DNA from: Neopararhizobium haloflavum | GTDB lineage: Bacteria; Pseudomonadota; Alphaproteobacteria; Rhizobiales; Rhizobiaceae | Length of the DNA: 64,000 bases | Direction of reading: 5' to 3' | NCBI RefSeq assembly: GCF_002750855.1 | Contig: NZ_NWUC01000002.1 | Location: 310,001-374,000, forward strand | In this document: in pieces, positions 16,624 to 26,273 of the stretch | Numbering within the stretch: position 1 is the first letter of the stretch | Layout: every line of letters starts with the position of its first letter | Notes under the pieces: model-generated | Database searches by the model: none | What the model saw: only the letters and a program-made list of their open reading frames with translations | What the model was told of the DNA's origin: nothing | Translations under genes and position numbers: made by a program

Positions 16624-17886
16624 TCAAGCGATGAGGATCAGTCGCAGGTCGTTGACGTTGGTCAGCGTCGGGCCGGTGACGATGAGATCGCCCGACGATT
16701 CAAAGACGCGATAGGCATCGTTGGCTTCCAGACGCTCGGCCGGGTCGAGGCCGCTATCGCGGGCACGGGCAAGGGTTTGAGGATCGAGCACCGCGCCGGC
16801 ATTGTCCTCCACCCCGTCAATGCCATCGGTGTCGCACGCCAGAGCATGAATGCGCGGATCACCATCCAGGGCGAGGCCAAGTGCGAGCAGGTACTCTGTG
16901 TTGCGCCCGCCGCGTCCGCCTTCTCCCTTGAGCGTGACGGTGGTTTCTCCTCCGGAGACGATGAGAAGCGGCACGGCGCCAGCATGACGCTCCTCGGCGA
17001 TCCGCCTTGCATACCGGGCGTGCTCGACACCGACCTCGCGTGCTTCGCCCTCTATATCCGCGCCAAGGGATATCACCTCGAATCCGCGATGCCGCGCCTC
17101 GGCGGCAACGGCCTCCACCATGTCAGCGGGCCGCGAAGCCATGTGAAAGGACGTCCGCTCGAAGACCGGATCGCCCGGTTTGGGCGTTTCCGCATCAGGC
17201 CGGTCGAGATGCGCACGCACGTGGTCCGGGAGGTCGATGCGGTAACGCTCAACGATGGCGCGGGCATCGGCCAGCGTTGTCGCATCGGGCACGGTCGGCC
17301 CGGATGCAATGACCGAGGGATCGTCGCCCGGCACGTCGGAAATGCCGATGGTGATGACACGGGCCGGATGGGCCGCCTCGGCAAGCCGTCCGCCCTTGAT
17401 GGCCGACAGATGCTTGCGCACCGTATTCATCGCGCCGATCGGCGCACCGCTGGCCAGGAGCTGCTTGTTGACCGCCTTCTTGTCGGCAAGACTGAGGCCA
17501 TCGGCCGCAAGGCCGAGAAGCGCCGACCCTCCGCCGGAGATCAGGCAGAGCACCAGATCCTCTTCGCCGAGACCCGACACCGTTCTCAGGAGCCTTGCAG
17601 CGGCAACCTCGCCGCGATCGTCGGGGACCGGATGCGCCGCCTCGATGACTTCGATACGTCCGCAATCCACCCCGTGGCCATAACGCGTGACGGCGATGCC
17701 CTCGAGCGGGCCGGCCCAATGGGTCTCGACGGCGCGCGCCATGGAGGCCGCGGCCTTGCCGGCCGCCACGACGATGGTCCGCCCAGTCGGAGGCTCCGGC
17801 AGAAGCGGTGGAACGCACACGGCAGGATCGGCCGATTCGACTCCCACGTTAAAAAGGTCGATCAACAGGCTGCGAGCGTCGTTCAA
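16624..17886 (-). CDS. glycerate 2-kinase (MOFRL/DUF4147 family)
   Basis: The protein phosphorylates glycerate with ATP (older name: hydroxypyruvate reductase TtuD). The N-terminal DUF4147 domain shows VVAAGKAAASMARAVE, then LCLISGGGSALLGLAADGLSL in adjacent strands and MNTVRKHLSAIKGGRLAEAA. The C-terminal MOFRL domain has LLIVSGGETTVTLKGEGGRGG and CDTDGIDGVEDNAGAV. The open frame extends upstream without an ATG that fits. A TTG at 17886 with GGAA eight bases before it gives a 420-residue product starting MNDARSLLIDLFN, which matches the family N-terminus. It follows the metal ABC transporter genes by 100 bp; the functions seem unrelated. Confidence 0.88.
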   Translation of the reverse strand: MNDARSLLIDLFNVGVESADPAVCVPPLLPEPPTGRTIVVAAGKAAASMARAVETHWAGPLEGIAVTRYGHGVDCGRIEVIEAAHPVPDDRGEVAAARLLRTVSGLGEEDLVLCLISGGGSALLGLAADGLSLADKKAVNKQLLASGAPIGAMNTVRKHLSAIKGGRLAEAAHPARVITIGISDVPGDDPSVIASGPTVPDATTLADARAIVERYRIDLPDHVRAHLDRPDAETPKPGDPVFERTSFHMASRPADMVEAVAAEARHRGFEVISLGADIEGEAREVGVEHARYARRIAEERHAGAVPLLIVSGGETTVTLKGEGGRGGRNTEYLLALGLALDGDPRIHALACDTDGIDGVEDNAGAVLDPQTLARARDSGLDPAERLEANDAYRVFESSGDLIVTGPTLTNVNDLRLILIA

Positions 17887-17986
17887 GGGCTTGTTCCGAA
17901 ATGATGGTTGGCACGTCGGGGTGCAACCTATCGCGCCGATTGCACGATGGGAACCATCTGGTTGCAAGGCGCGGCTTGAAGCAGCT

Positions 17987-18898
17987 TCAGGCTTTCGCAC
18001 CTTTGCGCCTGGGGCCAAAAGCGGCGGCCAGCAACAGTGTCACACCGGCGACCGTCGCGATCATGCCCGCGGCGCTGACCGCAACCCCCTCCACGAACAG
18101 CGCCACGCCAGCGCCAGCAGCCACATACCCGCCCGCGGCCGCAAGAATTGCGAAAGCCACGCTCCATGCGATCTGGGGCAGAAGCCGATCCGTCATCATG
18201 CGCGCAGCAGCGGGCGGACAGATCAGCATGGCAATGGCAATGATGGCGCCGACGGCCTCGAATGCGGTCACCGACACCATGGCGACGAGGATGATCAGAC
18301 CCGCATTGACCAGCCGCACGGGCACGCCCGCCGCAGCGGCGAAGGTCGGATCGAAGGTCGAAATGACGAGCGGGCGCCATGCCACGGCAAGAAATCCGAC
18401 GACGACCACCAACGCCATCGCCAACCTCGGCAATTGCGGCGGGATGTCGGAAAGGGCGATGGGGTCGATCAATGCGGCCCACTCGATGCCAGCGAGCCAG
18501 ACCAGGCTTTCCAGGTTGCCATAAAGCGCGTGCTCGACGTCGAAATGGATTGATCCGGTATCGGTCTGCTCCAACAACACGATACCGAACGCAAAAAGCG
18601 CGGTGAAGACGACACCCATGGCAGCGCCCGGTTCTACCTTGCCGTAGACGCGCACGATCTCGATCATGGCTGCCGCCAGAAGCGCTGCCGCAGCGGCGCC
18701 GAGCAACATGGGTATCGCGGACATGGAGCCTGTCAGGACGAATGCGGCAACGATTCCTGGGAGGACGACGTGGCTGATCGCATCGCCCATCAGGCTCTGG
18801 CGGCGCAGCACGAGGAAGTTGCCGAGCAGCGCGCAGGACACGGCGGCCAGGCTGCCGATGAGGATCGGAACGAGCGTCAAGCCGAGATAGAGCGCCAT
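17987..18898 (-). CDS. Mn/Zn ABC transporter permease 2 (TroD/ZnuB-like)
   Basis: This 303-residue inner membrane permease of the ABC-3 family has eight to nine hydrophobic segments. Family marks are LVLRRQSLMGDAISHVVLPG near residue 30, FEAVGAIIAIAMLICPPAAARM near 225 and TFDPTFAAAAGVP near 185. The start at 18898 overlaps the stop of the first permease by one base (TGATG). With the other permease, the ATPase and the binding protein it makes a four-gene TroABCD-type importer for Mn(II) and/or Zn(II). The open frame runs further upstream out of family register, which I ignored. Confidence 0.88.
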   Translation of the reverse strand: MALYLGLTLVPILIGSLAAVSCALLGNFLVLRRQSLMGDAISHVVLPGIVAAFVLTGSMSAIPMLLGAAAAALLAAAMIEIVRVYGKVEPGAAMGVVFTALFAFGIVLLEQTDTGSIHFDVEHALYGNLESLVWLAGIEWAALIDPIALSDIPPQLPRLAMALVVVVGFLAVAWRPLVISTFDPTFAAAAGVPVRLVNAGLIILVAMVSVTAFEAVGAIIAIAMLICPPAAARMMTDRLLPQIAWSVAFAILAAAGGYVAAGAGVALFVEGVAVSAAGMIATVAGVTLLLAAAFGPRRKGAKA

Positions 18899-19845
18899 CA
18901 CGCCCCCTCGCCGCTGGCGAGGCCTGCACGGAATGCGCGGGCATAACGGCGCGCGCGCCGCAGGTTCGCAAAGACGCCGCGTGCCGGTGCCAGCAGCATC
19001 GAAACCAGAAAGGCCGTGGCGGCAACGAGAACGATGATCGGTCCGGTCGGGAGATCGGGAATGGAAGCAGACAGCGCCGTGCCCAGAAAACCCGACGCCG
19101 CGCCGATGATACCGCTGATCACCATCATTCGCCCCACGCGCTCGGTCCAGAAGCGGGCGGCGACGGGGGGAATGATGACGAGCGCGATCACAAGCACCAA
19201 GCCGACCACCCGAAGGCCGGTGACCGTGACCGCCAGTACGAGCAGCATCAAGGCGAGATCGGCACGGCGGATCGAGACGCCGGTCGTTGCGGCGAAGGTC
19301 TCGTCGAACGCAACGAGCGTCAAGGTGCGTCGGAGAAAGACAACGGTCAGCGCGCAGAGCGCGGCCAGTGCCGCCAGTGTGATCGCTTCGGAGCGTAGCA
19401 TTCCCGACGTAGACCCGAGCAGGAAGCTCCCGATGCCGGCCTGTTGGCCGATCTGCGCGGACTGAATCACCGTCAAGAGCACGACGCCGAGACCGAAAAA
19501 GGAGGAAAGCACCGCCCCTATGGCGGCGTCGGCGTGAAGGCGGGTACGGCGTGTCAACCACTCGACGACGGCCAGACCGGCAAGCGCGCTCGCTGCGGCA
19601 CCCAGCAGAAGGCCAGGGAGGTAGCGGCCGGTTCCGCCAGCCGCTGCCATGATGAGGAAGGCGATCGCCACACCCGGCAGTGTGGCATGGCTCAGCGCGT
19701 CTGAGACGAGCGAGCGACGCCGCAACAGCAAGAAGGTACCCACCGTTCCGCCCGCCCAGCCAAGAAATATGGCGCCGATCGCGACGATCGCGGTGTTGTA
19801 GCCGGCCTGAAACGTCAATGCGTCGATGAAGGCCGTCACATCCAT
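18898..19845 (-). CDS. Mn/Zn ABC transporter permease 1 (TroC/ZnuB-like)
   Basis: The 315-residue protein is the first of two ABC-3 permeases. It has LLLRRRSLVSDALSHATLPG near residue 40, the EAA-like cytoplasmic loop equivalent of this family, and VVGLVLVIALVIIPPVAARFW near 220. The C-terminus extends past the last membrane segment with an arginine-rich tail. Two different permeases in one operon is the arrangement of TroABCD / SitABCD / MntABCD rather than ZnuABC, which has one. It lies four bases after the ATPase gene. Confidence 0.88.
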   Translation of the reverse strand: MDVTAFIDALTFQAGYNTAIVAIGAIFLGWAGGTVGTFLLLRRRSLVSDALSHATLPGVAIAFLIMAAAGGTGRYLPGLLLGAAASALAGLAVVEWLTRRTRLHADAAIGAVLSSFFGLGVVLLTVIQSAQIGQQAGIGSFLLGSTSGMLRSEAITLAALAALCALTVVFLRRTLTLVAFDETFAATTGVSIRRADLALMLLVLAVTVTGLRVVGLVLVIALVIIPPVAARFWTERVGRMMVISGIIGAASGFLGTALSASIPDLPTGPIIVLVAATAFLVSMLLAPARGVFANLRRARRYARAFRAGLASGEGA

Positions 19846-19849
19846 GATC

Positions 19850-20629
19850 TCAGGCCCTGGCGCCAGTTGGTGCCAACGGACCAGCTGTCAACCGGCCCCC
19901 ATAGGCCCGCGCCAGGTTGGCCTCGGTGAAAGCCGCCTCGACGGAGCCGTTGGCGATCGTCGCGCCATTGAGGATCAGCACGTCGTCGTAATATTCACGC
20001 ACCGTCGACAGATCGTGATGGACGGCAATGACGGCACGTCCCTCGCCTGCCAGCCGTCGCAGGAGAGCCACGATCAGCCGCTCGGTTGCCGCATCGACGC
20101 CGGCGAGCGGTTCGTCGAGGATCAGGAGGTCGGCGTTCTGGGCCAGGGCCCGCGCGATGAAAACCCGCTGCTGCTGTCCACCGGACAGCTGGCCGATCTG
20201 CCGGTCGGCCAGATCATCGAGATCGACCTCCTTAAGGCAGGCCAGCGCTTCCTGCCGCTCCTTTTGGCCGATCCAGGCAAACGCGCCGAGCCGTCCGTAG
20301 AGCCCCATCAGGACGACGTCGATCACGGTCGCGGGAAAATCCCAGTCGACACTCAGGCGCTGCGGGACATACGCGACGCGGCGGCGGACGGCAGACAACG
20401 GCTCGCCAAGAAAACGGACGGTGCCGTCGATGCTCGGGATCATGCCCATCGCCGCCTTCAGCAGCGTGGATTTCCCAGCCCCATTCGGCCCGACGATGGC
20501 GCTCATCGCACCAGCGGAAAATCGCGCATCGACGGCGTTCAACGCCGGTTTGTCGCCATAGGCGACGGAAAGCCCGGATATTGTCAACGCGTCGGTCGTT
20601 GCAGCCTTTGCGGTGAGACGGTTCAACAT
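19850..20629 (-). CDS. Mn/Zn ABC transporter ATP-binding protein (TroB-like)
   Basis: This 259-residue ATPase energises the metal importer. Walker A is VGPNGAGKSTLLKA near residue 47, the Q-loop is VAYVPQRLSVDWDFP, the signature is LSGGQQQRVFIARALAQ near 147, Walker B is LLILDEPLAGVD near 170 and the switch histidine is in VIAVHHDLSTV. VPQRLSVDWDFP is typical of the Mn/Zn/Fe ABC-3 ATPases. It is in line with the substrate-binding gene, nine bases apart. Confidence 0.93.
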   Translation of the reverse strand: MLNRLTAKAATTDALTISGLSVAYGDKPALNAVDARFSAGAMSAIVGPNGAGKSTLLKAAMGMIPSIDGTVRFLGEPLSAVRRRVAYVPQRLSVDWDFPATVIDVVLMGLYGRLGAFAWIGQKERQEALACLKEVDLDDLADRQIGQLSGGQQQRVFIARALAQNADLLILDEPLAGVDAATERLIVALLRRLAGEGRAVIAVHHDLSTVREYYDDVLILNGATIANGSVEAAFTEANLARAYGGRLTAGPLAPTGARA

Positions 20630-20638
20630 CGAAAGAAC

Positions 20639-21640
20639 TCAGCTTTCCACCAGACGGCCCGCCATGCCGCCTTCCGGCGCCATTCCGCCAAGCGCGCGGG
20701 TGATGGTGGTCACATTGGCATCGATCATGCCGAGATAGGTCCCCTGGTATGTGCCCGCCGGCCCCATGGCATCGGAAAACAGCTGCCCTCCGATCGTCAC
20801 CTCATGGCCGCGCGCCGCCGCCCCTTCGATCAGGGCGCGGACATTGCGCTCCGACACCGAACTTTCGACGAAGATCGAGGTGATCTCGCGCTCGACGATC
20901 AGGTCGACCAGCCTGTCGATCTGCTGAAGCCCGGCCTCGCTCTCGGTGGACAGTCCCTGGACGCCGACAACTTCGAAATCATAGGCACGACCGAAATAGC
21001 CGAATGCATCATGCGCGGTGACCAGCACGCGCCGATCCCTGGATACGCTTGCCAACGCATCCTTCGCATAGCTGCGCAAGCCGTCGAGCTCGCCAAGATA
21101 GTCATCGGCATTCGCCGTATAGATCGAGGCGCCTTCCGGATCGAGGTCGATCAACGCATCGCGAGCCGCCTCGATCACATGGCGAAACAACGTCGGGTCC
21201 ATCCAGATGTGGGGATCGAACCGATCGGGATAGGCAACGCTCGCGATCCGTTCGCCGACCGGCACCGCCTCACCCAGTGCGATCACAGGCTTCTGCCGCG
21301 CCAGGCGCTCCAGGAATTCCTCGAGCTGCGCTTCAAGATAAAGTCCGTTCCAGAACACCACGTCCGCGCGGACCATCGCAGCGATATCGGCCTGCGTCTG
21401 CCGGTAAAGATGCGGGTCGACACCTTCCCCCATCAAGGTTCGCACCTCGGCCCTGTCACCCGCAACGCGGGAAACGGCGTCCCCGATCATCGACACGGTG
21501 GCAACGATTTGCAGAGGTTTGTCTTCGGCGCGCGCCGGAGCCGAACCTGCGCTGAATGCAGCAAAGGTGCCGACGGCCAGAAGCACCAAGCCGGTCAGGC
21601 TCATCCATACTCGCCTAGCAGTCGAGCTTCTCATCATCAT
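20639..21640 (-). CDS. periplasmic Mn/Zn-binding protein (TroA-like)
   Basis: This cluster A-I solute-binding protein captures Mn(II) or Zn(II) in the periplasm. An N-terminal signal with an ARAEDK junction near residue 40 precedes the first lobe. Metal ligands expected from TroA are visible: His in GVDPHLYRQT, His in RFDPHIWMDP, His in VTAHDAFGYFGRAY and Asp in LFSDAMGPAGT. The third ligand is His as in TroA, not Glu as in SitA/PsaA. Between the lobes the sequence IFVESSVSERNV also resembles TroA. Tandem ATGs at 21640, 21637 and 21634 make the exact start uncertain; a TTG at 21646 is less likely. Confidence 0.9.
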   Translation of the reverse strand: MMMRSSTARRVWMSLTGLVLLAVGTFAAFSAGSAPARAEDKPLQIVATVSMIGDAVSRVAGDRAEVRTLMGEGVDPHLYRQTQADIAAMVRADVVFWNGLYLEAQLEEFLERLARQKPVIALGEAVPVGERIASVAYPDRFDPHIWMDPTLFRHVIEAARDALIDLDPEGASIYTANADDYLGELDGLRSYAKDALASVSRDRRVLVTAHDAFGYFGRAYDFEVVGVQGLSTESEAGLQQIDRLVDLIVEREITSIFVESSVSERNVRALIEGAAARGHEVTIGGQLFSDAMGPAGTYQGTYLGMIDANVTTITRALGGMAPEGGMAGRLVES

Positions 21641-21672
21641 GGCCAACAGATAGAGCAGTCCGCCGCTAGTTT

Positions 21673-21695
21673 CAATTGCAAATCATTTGCAATTG
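21673..21695. promoter_or_regulatory. perfect 11-1-11 palindrome, candidate metalloregulator operator
   Basis: CAATTGCAAAT at 21673-21683 and ATTTGCAATTG at 21685-21695 are exact reverse complements around a single base (C at 21684). The element sits 32 bases upstream of the first ATG of the TroA-like gene and 79 bases upstream of mutL. The TTGCAAAT core resembles the manganese-responsive (Mur, Fur family) sites I remember from rhizobial sit operons and not the GTTATA-type Zur sites. The metal call is from memory and not verified. Confidence 0.75.
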
Positions 21696-21774
21696 CAAAA
21701 AAGCATCGCAATCGGCTGAGGATGGTTGCGCCGCACCTCTTTTGCGTCGACCTCGAATCCGGGAGAATGAACCG

Positions 21775-23565
21775 ATGACCATCCGCCTCCTGCCAGAAAC
21801 GCTGATCAACCAGATTGCCGCCGGTGAAGTCATCGAGCGCCCGGCGAGCGTCGCGAAAGAGTTGATCGAGAATGCCATCGACGCCGGCGCCCGGCGCATC
21901 GAAATTGCCACCGCGGGCGGCGGCAAGACCCTGTTGCGCGTCACCGACGACGGCCAGGGGATGGGAGTGGAGGATCTGGAACTGGCGGTGCGGCGCCACT
22001 GCACCTCCAAGATCGTCGATCATCTCGACGACATCCGCTCGCTCGGTTTTCGCGGAGAGGCGTTGCCGTCGATCGGGTCGGTCTCGCGCATGCGCATTGT
22101 CAGCCGGCTGCGCGGGGAGAAGACGGGGTTCGAAATCGCGGTGGAGGGCGGTGCCACTGCCGGGGTCCGGCCGGCGGCGGGAAACCCTGGAACCCTTGCC
22201 GAAGTCCGCGACCTGTTTTTCGCCACGCCGGCCCGTCTCAAGTTCCTCAAGAGCGAAAAGGCCGAAGCCGCGGCGCTGACAGAGGTGGTTAAACGCATCG
22301 CCCTGGCCTTTCCGCATATCCGCTTCGTCGTCAGCGGGAGCGACCGATCCACCCTTGAGCTTCCCGCCACGGGCGACGATCGGCTGGCACGGATCGCCCA
22401 GGTCCTCGGCCGCGACTTTCGTGACAACGCCATTGTGCTGGACGCGCTTCGCGAGGGAGTTGCGCTCGATGGCCACGCCGGCGTTCCGACATTCAATCGC
22501 GGCAACTCGCTGCACCAGTTCGCCTATGTCAACGGCCGCCCGGTGCAAGACAAGCTGATCTGGTCGGCCCTGCGCGGCGCGTATGCCGAGACCATGCCAC
22601 GCGGGCGCTACCCGGTGGCGGTGTTGAACATCACGCTCGATCCCGCACTGGTCGACGTCAACGTGCACCCCGCGAAAGCCGATGTGCGCTTTCGCGATCC
22701 CGGGCTCGTGCGCGGCCTCATCGTCGGCGCGATCCGCGAGGCGCTGGCGCGTGAGGGAGACCGCGCGTCGACGACGGCCGCCGCCACCCTGCACGCCTAT
22801 GCCCGCGCAGAGCCGGTCTGGCGGCCCCGCCATGAGGGCGCCGGCGATTACGACATCACGCGCTCGCCGTCCCGGCCGCTGGATCAAGACCAAGGCGGCT
22901 TTTCCGAACCGGGACAAAGCGGCTTTGATCATTTCACGCCGTCGGCGCGCACGGTTCCGCCCTGCGAGGATTCGGCCGTCACCGGCCGCAGGCTGGGCGC
23001 GGCGCGGGCGCAGGTGCACGCGAACTACATCGTTTCGCAGACCAATGAAGGGCTCGTCATCGTCGATCAGCATGCGGCGCATGAGAGGCTCGTGTTCGAA
23101 GCCTTGCGCAAGGCGCTTGATACCGATCGCCTCGCCTCACAGGTGCTGCTGATCCCGGAAATCGTGGATCTGCCGGAAGACGATTGCGATCGGCTCGCGG
23201 CGCATGCAGACGGGTTCGCCAGGCTCGGCCTCGTTCTGGAGCGCTTCGGGCCAGGTGCGATTGCGGTTAGAGAGACCCCTGCGATGCTCGGCGAGATCGA
23301 TGCATCGGCGCTGGTCCGCGATCTCGCCGACACGATCGCCGAGTGGGACGATCCCTCGGGACTGATGGCCAAGCTGGAGCACGTCGCCGCGACCATGGCG
23401 TGCTACGGCTCCGTGCGATCGGGACGCAGTTTGCGGCCCGAGGAAATGAACGCTCTCTTGCGGCAGATGGAGGCGACGCCCGGATCCGGGCAATGCAACC
23501 ATGGGCGACCGACCTATGTGGAGCTCAGCCTTTCCGACATCGAACGCCTGTTCGGGCGGCGGTAG
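21775..23565 (+). CDS. mutL: DNA mismatch repair protein MutL
   Basis: MutL couples MutS mismatch recognition to strand incision. The 596-residue protein has the GHKL ATPase domain at its start: [43 protein letters not shown], and [17 protein letters not shown]. The middle domain (about 215-335) ends with [12 protein letters not shown], and a variable linker (about 345-410) leads to the C-terminal dimerisation domain starting near [33 protein letters not shown] motif (D-Q-H-A-x2-H-E-R) is present, which marks endonuclease-type MutL. The start at 21775 has GGGAG nine bases upstream; an earlier in-frame start is not conserved. Confidence 0.96.
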   Translation: MTIRLLPETLINQIAAGEVIERPASVAKELIENAIDAGARRIEIATAGGGKTLLRVTDDGQGMGVEDLELAVRRHCTSKIVDHLDDIRSLGFRGEALPSIGSVSRMRIVSRLRGEKTGFEIAVEGGATAGVRPAAGNPGTLAEVRDLFFATPARLKFLKSEKAEAAALTEVVKRIALAFPHIRFVVSGSDRSTLELPATGDDRLARIAQVLGRDFRDNAIVLDALREGVALDGHAGVPTFNRGNSLHQFAYVNGRPVQDKLIWSALRGAYAETMPRGRYPVAVLNITLDPALVDVNVHPAKADVRFRDPGLVRGLIVGAIREALAREGDRASTTAAATLHAYARAEPVWRPRHEGAGDYDITRSPSRPLDQDQGGFSEPGQSGFDHFTPSARTVPPCEDSAVTGRRLGAARAQVHANYIVSQTNEGLVIVDQHAAHERLVFEALRKALDTDRLASQVLLIPEIVDLPEDDCDRLAAHADGFARLGLVLERFGPGAIAVRETPAMLGEIDASALVRDLADTIAEWDDPSGLMAKLEHVAATMACYGSVRSGRSLRPEEMNALLRQMEATPGSGQCNHGRPTYVELSLSDIERLFGRR

Positions 23566-23652
23566 ACTTCTTGCGCCGGCCTGTTGTCGCCGTTAGGGAT
23601 GGATTGCTATATCCCGTTGCAAGATGACTGCCAGCAAAGAGATGACGACGTG

Positions 23653-23877
23653 ATGAACCGGTTCGAAGGCTCGGGTGCGAGACCCGCAAAGCTGCGCTAC
23701 CTCGATGGCGATTTCCAGGTCCTGGTGCCGGGCTCGCATGTCGTTTGCGCCGTGACCGGCGCGCAGATCCCCCTCGACGAACTGAAATATTGGAGCGTTG
23801 CGCGCCAAGAGGCCTATGTCGACGTCGTCGCATCCGTCGAGGCCGAAGAGCGCGCCGGAACCTTTCGCCGCGCCTGA
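23653..23877 (+). CDS. DUF2093 family small protein
   Basis: The 74-residue protein belongs to a small alphaproteobacterial family of unknown function (DUF2093). It has the conserved core KLRYLDGDFQVLVPGSHVVC, followed by AVTGAQIPLDELKYWSVARQ and EAYVDVVASVE. I choose the ATG at 23653 (MNRFEGSGARP) because the family starts here; an upstream in-frame start adds 23 unrelated residues. No membrane segment is seen. It lies between mutL and the convergent lpxK gene. Family recognition is from memory of the core pattern. Confidence 0.75.
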   Translation: MNRFEGSGARPAKLRYLDGDFQVLVPGSHVVCAVTGAQIPLDELKYWSVARQEAYVDVVASVEAEERAGTFRRA

Positions 23878-23903
23878 ACCCGTGCATTGGGCACCCTCAA
23901 ACG

Positions 23904-24941
23904 CTATCCCCGCTCGCCGTTCAACTGCTTTTCCTTGAAGCGTGCGACCGCCCTGTCCACGATGGAGGCGGGAACAGCCGGCTGGTCGAAGACCATCTCG
24001 ATCGCGAGCGGCCAGGTGCGAGCGGCGAGCCTTTCAGCCTCGCCATGCAGGCCGCGCAGGCGGACCACATCCTTTTCCGTCGCGACCAGTTGCAGGTCGT
24101 CAGCATCGGCAAGTTTCATCAGTTCGACCATCTCTTCGTCCACGAATGGATGGTGGTCGCCGAAATTGCGGTGCCGGACGACCTGCGCGCCGCAATCCGT
24201 CAGCGTTCGGTAGAAGCGTCCGGGATCGCCGATTCCTGCAAAAGCGAAGACCCGCTTGCCGGCAAAGCGCTGGCCGTCCCTTGGCACGATGTGGGCTTCG
24301 TGGACCGGCTTGCCGGCGCGCGCCGCGCTGCGCACCATCGCTCCTGCCGCGCCGCCTGATCCGACGGTCAAGAGGGCCGTGGCGTGTCGAATCTGGTCGG
24401 CCACGGGCGCGCGCACCGGGCCGGCCGGAATGATGTGGCCGTTGCCGATGCCACGAGCCGCGTCGATGACGAGCAGGGCATAGTCGCTGTCAATCCGTGC
24501 GCTCTGGAAGCCGTCGTCCATGAGGATCATGTCAACGCCCTCGCCGAGCAAGGCGCGTGCGCCGCGAACACGATCGCTTGCGATCACGGTGGGCGCCCGC
24601 TCGGCCAACAGCATGGGCTCGTCGCCTACATCCTTCGCCCGATGATGTGATGGGTCGACCCGCACCGGGCCATCCATCGTGCCACCATAGCCGCGCGAGA
24701 GGATGCCGGGCTTCCTGCCCTTCTTGCGGGCAGCTTCAGCCAATGCGAGCGTCGTCGGTGTCTTGCCGGCACCGCCGACGGTGAAATTGCCGACGCAGAT
24801 CACCGGCACCGGCAGCCGTTCGCGGCGGCCGCGCTCCATACGTGTGCGTGCCACCTGTCCATAGGCCCAGGCAAAGGGCCACAGGCCCCGCGCACGCCAG
24901 TCGGACTCCTGCCACCAGAAAGGCGGCGCCTCGCTCACCAT
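23904..24941 (-). CDS. lpxK: tetraacyldisaccharide 4'-kinase
   Basis: LpxK phosphorylates the 4' position of the tetraacyl disaccharide to form lipid IVA on the inner face of the inner membrane. The 345-residue protein starts with an amphipathic membrane-binding region (FWWQESDWRARGLWPFAWAY), then the P-loop VCVGNFTVGGAGKTPT-type motif near residue 50-62 and SRGYGG near 84. ILMDDGFQSARI near 135 is the second nucleotide-site motif. It ends six bases... downstream of waaA in the same transcript, forming a lipid A / Kdo cluster. Confidence 0.93.
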   Translation of the reverse strand: MVSEAPPFWWQESDWRARGLWPFAWAYGQVARTRMERGRRERLPVPVICVGNFTVGGAGKTPTTLALAEAARKKGRKPGILSRGYGGTMDGPVRVDPSHHRAKDVGDEPMLLAERAPTVIASDRVRGARALLGEGVDMILMDDGFQSARIDSDYALLVIDAARGIGNGHIIPAGPVRAPVADQIRHATALLTVGSGGAAGAMVRSAARAGKPVHEAHIVPRDGQRFAGKRVFAFAGIGDPGRFYRTLTDCGAQVVRHRNFGDHHPFVDEEMVELMKLADADDLQLVATEKDVVRLRGLHGEAERLAARTWPLAIEMVFDQPAVPASIVDRAVARFKEKQLNGERG

Positions 24942-24947
24942 TGCCGC

Positions 24948-26273
24948 TTACTCCTGCTGCTTCTCCCGATCATAGGCATGAAGGCGCGCCTTCACGGTCA
25001 GGGGGTTGATATAGGGCTCAAGCGCCTTGAGCGTGAGGGCCAGCGCGCCGCGCATGTCATTGACCGTGGCGGCACCGGCCCTGATCATCTCCCCGCGCAC
25101 CTTGTGGTTGGACAGCAGATAGTGCACCGCCTTGCGCAGCATTTCGGCGTCACGCACGATCCGCCCGCCGCCATTCTTCAAAAGGCGCTGATAGGTCTCG
25201 CGAAAATTCTGCACGTTTCGACCGGACAGCACGGCACAGCCGAGCATGGCCGGTTCGAGCGGATTCTGACCGCCCTCGCTTGCCATGGACCGCCCGACAA
25301 AAACGACTTCGGTCAAACGCAAATAGAGCCCCATCTCGCCGATCGTATCGCCGAGGAAAATGTCGGTTTGCGAATTGATCACATCGCCGCGCGAGCGCCG
25401 CGCGACGGTCAGGTCGCGCGCGGTGAGCATCGCTTCCACGTCGTCGCCGCGCTCAGGATGGCGCGGCACGATGATCGTCAGGGCCTTGTGATGCGGCCGG
25501 ATGAATTCATGAACGTCGGCGGCGATCTCTTCTTCGCCCTGAAAGGTGGAGATCGCGGCCCAGGTCAACCGCGCACCGATCTGGCTCTTCAACACGTCCA
25601 GTTCGGCGGGATCGTATGGCGGCGCGTTTGTGTCGACCTTGAGATTGCCGGAAACGGTCACCGGCCGCGCGCCGAGCCGGCGAAACCGTTCGGCGTCGAC
25701 ATCGGTCTGTGCGACGACGTGGGACAGGTTCTCCAGCAGCGCTTCGGCAATGCTCGAGCGGCGGCTCCAGCGCGCGAAGGAGCGATCCGACAGACGGCCA
25801 TTGACGAGGACCTGCGGAATGCGGCGCGCGCCCAGTTCAAGGATCGTCATCGGCCAGATTTCCGATTCAGCGATGATCGCCAGATCGGGCTGCCAATGAT
25901 CGAGGAAGCGGCACACCGCCGTCTTGAGATCGAGCGGCACGTATTGGTGAATGATTTCAGGCGCCAACCGGTCTCTTGCAATCGTCGCGGAGGTTACGGT
26001 GCCGGTCGTCAGCACCACCGAGATGCCGCGCGCGGCAACTTCCTCGATGAGGGGAATGACGGCCGATGTCTCTCCGACGCTTGCAGCGTGAAACCAGACG
26101 AGCGGGCCGACCGGCCGCGCGGCGCTCGGGTAGCCGTATCGCTCACGCCTTCGCGAATGTTCCTCTTTGCCCTTCGCCGCGCGCATCGACAGATAGCCAC
26201 CGACGAATGGATAGATCGCGCCACCGAGCCATCGATAGCCGGTCAGCGCCGTGCGGGCCCAGCGCTCGCTCAT
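24948..26273 (-). CDS. waaA: 3-deoxy-D-manno-octulosonic acid (Kdo) transferase
   Basis: WaaA (KdtA) adds Kdo to lipid IVA from CMP-Kdo. The 441-residue protein has an N-terminal membrane helix, then WFHAASVGETSAVIPLIEEV near residue 60 with the catalytic glutamate of the SVGE motif, LTTGTVTSATIARDRL near 92, and the donor-site motif FVGRSMASEGGQNPLEPAML near 325. Its ATG overlaps the stop of the acyltransferase gene by four bases and its stop lies six bases before lpxK. Whether one or two Kdo residues are added cannot be told from sequence. Confidence 0.93.
   Translation of the reverse strand: MSERWARTALTGYRWLGGAIYPFVGGYLSMRAAKGKEEHSRRRERYGYPSAARPVGPLVWFHAASVGETSAVIPLIEEVAARGISVVLTTGTVTSATIARDRLAPEIIHQYVPLDLKTAVCRFLDHWQPDLAIIAESEIWPMTILELGARRIPQVLVNGRLSDRSFARWSRRSSIAEALLENLSHVVAQTDVDAERFRRLGARPVTVSGNLKVDTNAPPYDPAELDVLKSQIGARLTWAAISTFQGEEEIAADVHEFIRPHHKALTIIVPRHPERGDDVEAMLTARDLTVARRSRGDVINSQTDIFLGDTIGEMGLYLRLTEVVFVGRSMASEGGQNPLEPAMLGCAVLSGRNVQNFRETYQRLLKNGGGRIVRDAEMLRKAVHYLLSNHKVRGEMIRAGAATVNDMRGALALTLKALEPYINPLTVKARLHAYDREKQQE

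Noticed and set aside
18899-19561. Upstream extension of the second permease gene to 524 residues
   Set aside because: The extra sequence is the wrong frame of the first permease gene; the ATG at 18898 overlaps that gene's stop and matches the family start.
19826-21778. A 650-codon plus-strand frame across the metal ABC transporter
   Set aside because: It is antisense to four genes with clear Walker, permease and metal-binding motifs and has no domain of its own.
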